Of a stretch of 10,000 nt of DNA, positions 9,919 through 10,000 are shown piece by piece. A program made the translations under genes and the position numbers. The notes below the pieces were generated by a model. That model ran no database searches. It worked only from the letters and a program-made list of their open reading frames with translations, and was not told the origin of the DNA. Location: positions 5,001 through 15,000 of the forward strand of contig JAXCGZ010021900.1 of assembly GCA_037179515.1 (NCBI GenBank), given 5' to 3'. How positions within the stretch are numbered: the stretch's first letter is position 1; each line of letters starts with the position of its first letter. The DNA is from Halocaridina rubra (lineage: Eukaryota > Arthropoda > Malacostraca > Decapoda > Atyidae).

Positions 9919-10000
9919 CCTAAATTACACAAGGGGAAAGAATAAAGTATGCATTTTTATCATATAACTGTTAAAATCTGCGTCCATAATCCTAAACACT

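Overview
This window looks like non-coding nuclear DNA from a eukaryote with a very microsatellite-rich, AT-rich genome. Extreme simple-sequence load, LINE debris and a tRNA-type SINE together best fit an arthropod. A decapod crustacean such as a penaeid shrimp or crab is my best guess, from general knowledge rather than a database match. I see no intact protein-coding gene, no rRNA and no CRISPR array. Adding the tracts by position, about 2.0 kb of the 10 kb (roughly 20%) is simple repeat.

Layout. 10-121 is an imperfect foldback with ungapped 41-base arms. 628-967 is a long (AT)n tract followed by a degenerate TG-rich stretch (1012-1137). 1138-2065 is AT-rich with no recognisable feature. 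From about 2065 to 3720 the plus strand is strongly purine-rich, broken by two copies of a dispersed repeat core. 4030-4140 is a small GC-rich island. 4519-5053 is a (AAT)n array, and 5341-5540 is a graded tetranucleotide array. 6288-6934 is a cluster of AGG, GATA, GA, ATT, GTT, GCT, ATT and GTT repeats. 7084 to about 7425 is the decayed 3' end of a LINE: the tail of a reverse-transcriptase ORF with a frameshift, plus a probable 3' UTR. 7531-7725 holds two more copies of the dispersed core facing each other. 8557-8671 is a degenerate 23-bp minisatellite, and part of its flank is repeated at 8908-8970. 9348-9622 is another (AT)n tract. 9739-9915 is a tRNA-derived SINE-like head running into (AT)n.

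The most informative point is that one short core recurs six times in both orientations (2281-2324, 2639-2689, 5651-5699, 7531-7584, 7675-7725, 8811-8860). Its consensus is roughly GATCARTGG, a GTTGGTG-like middle, then GGCATCNGGCCGTAAAA. It probably marks one interspersed repeat family, perhaps a SINE or LINE tail. No genes act together here: the window is a mosaic of repeat insertions and microsatellite expansion, and most of its open reading frames are simple-repeat translations.
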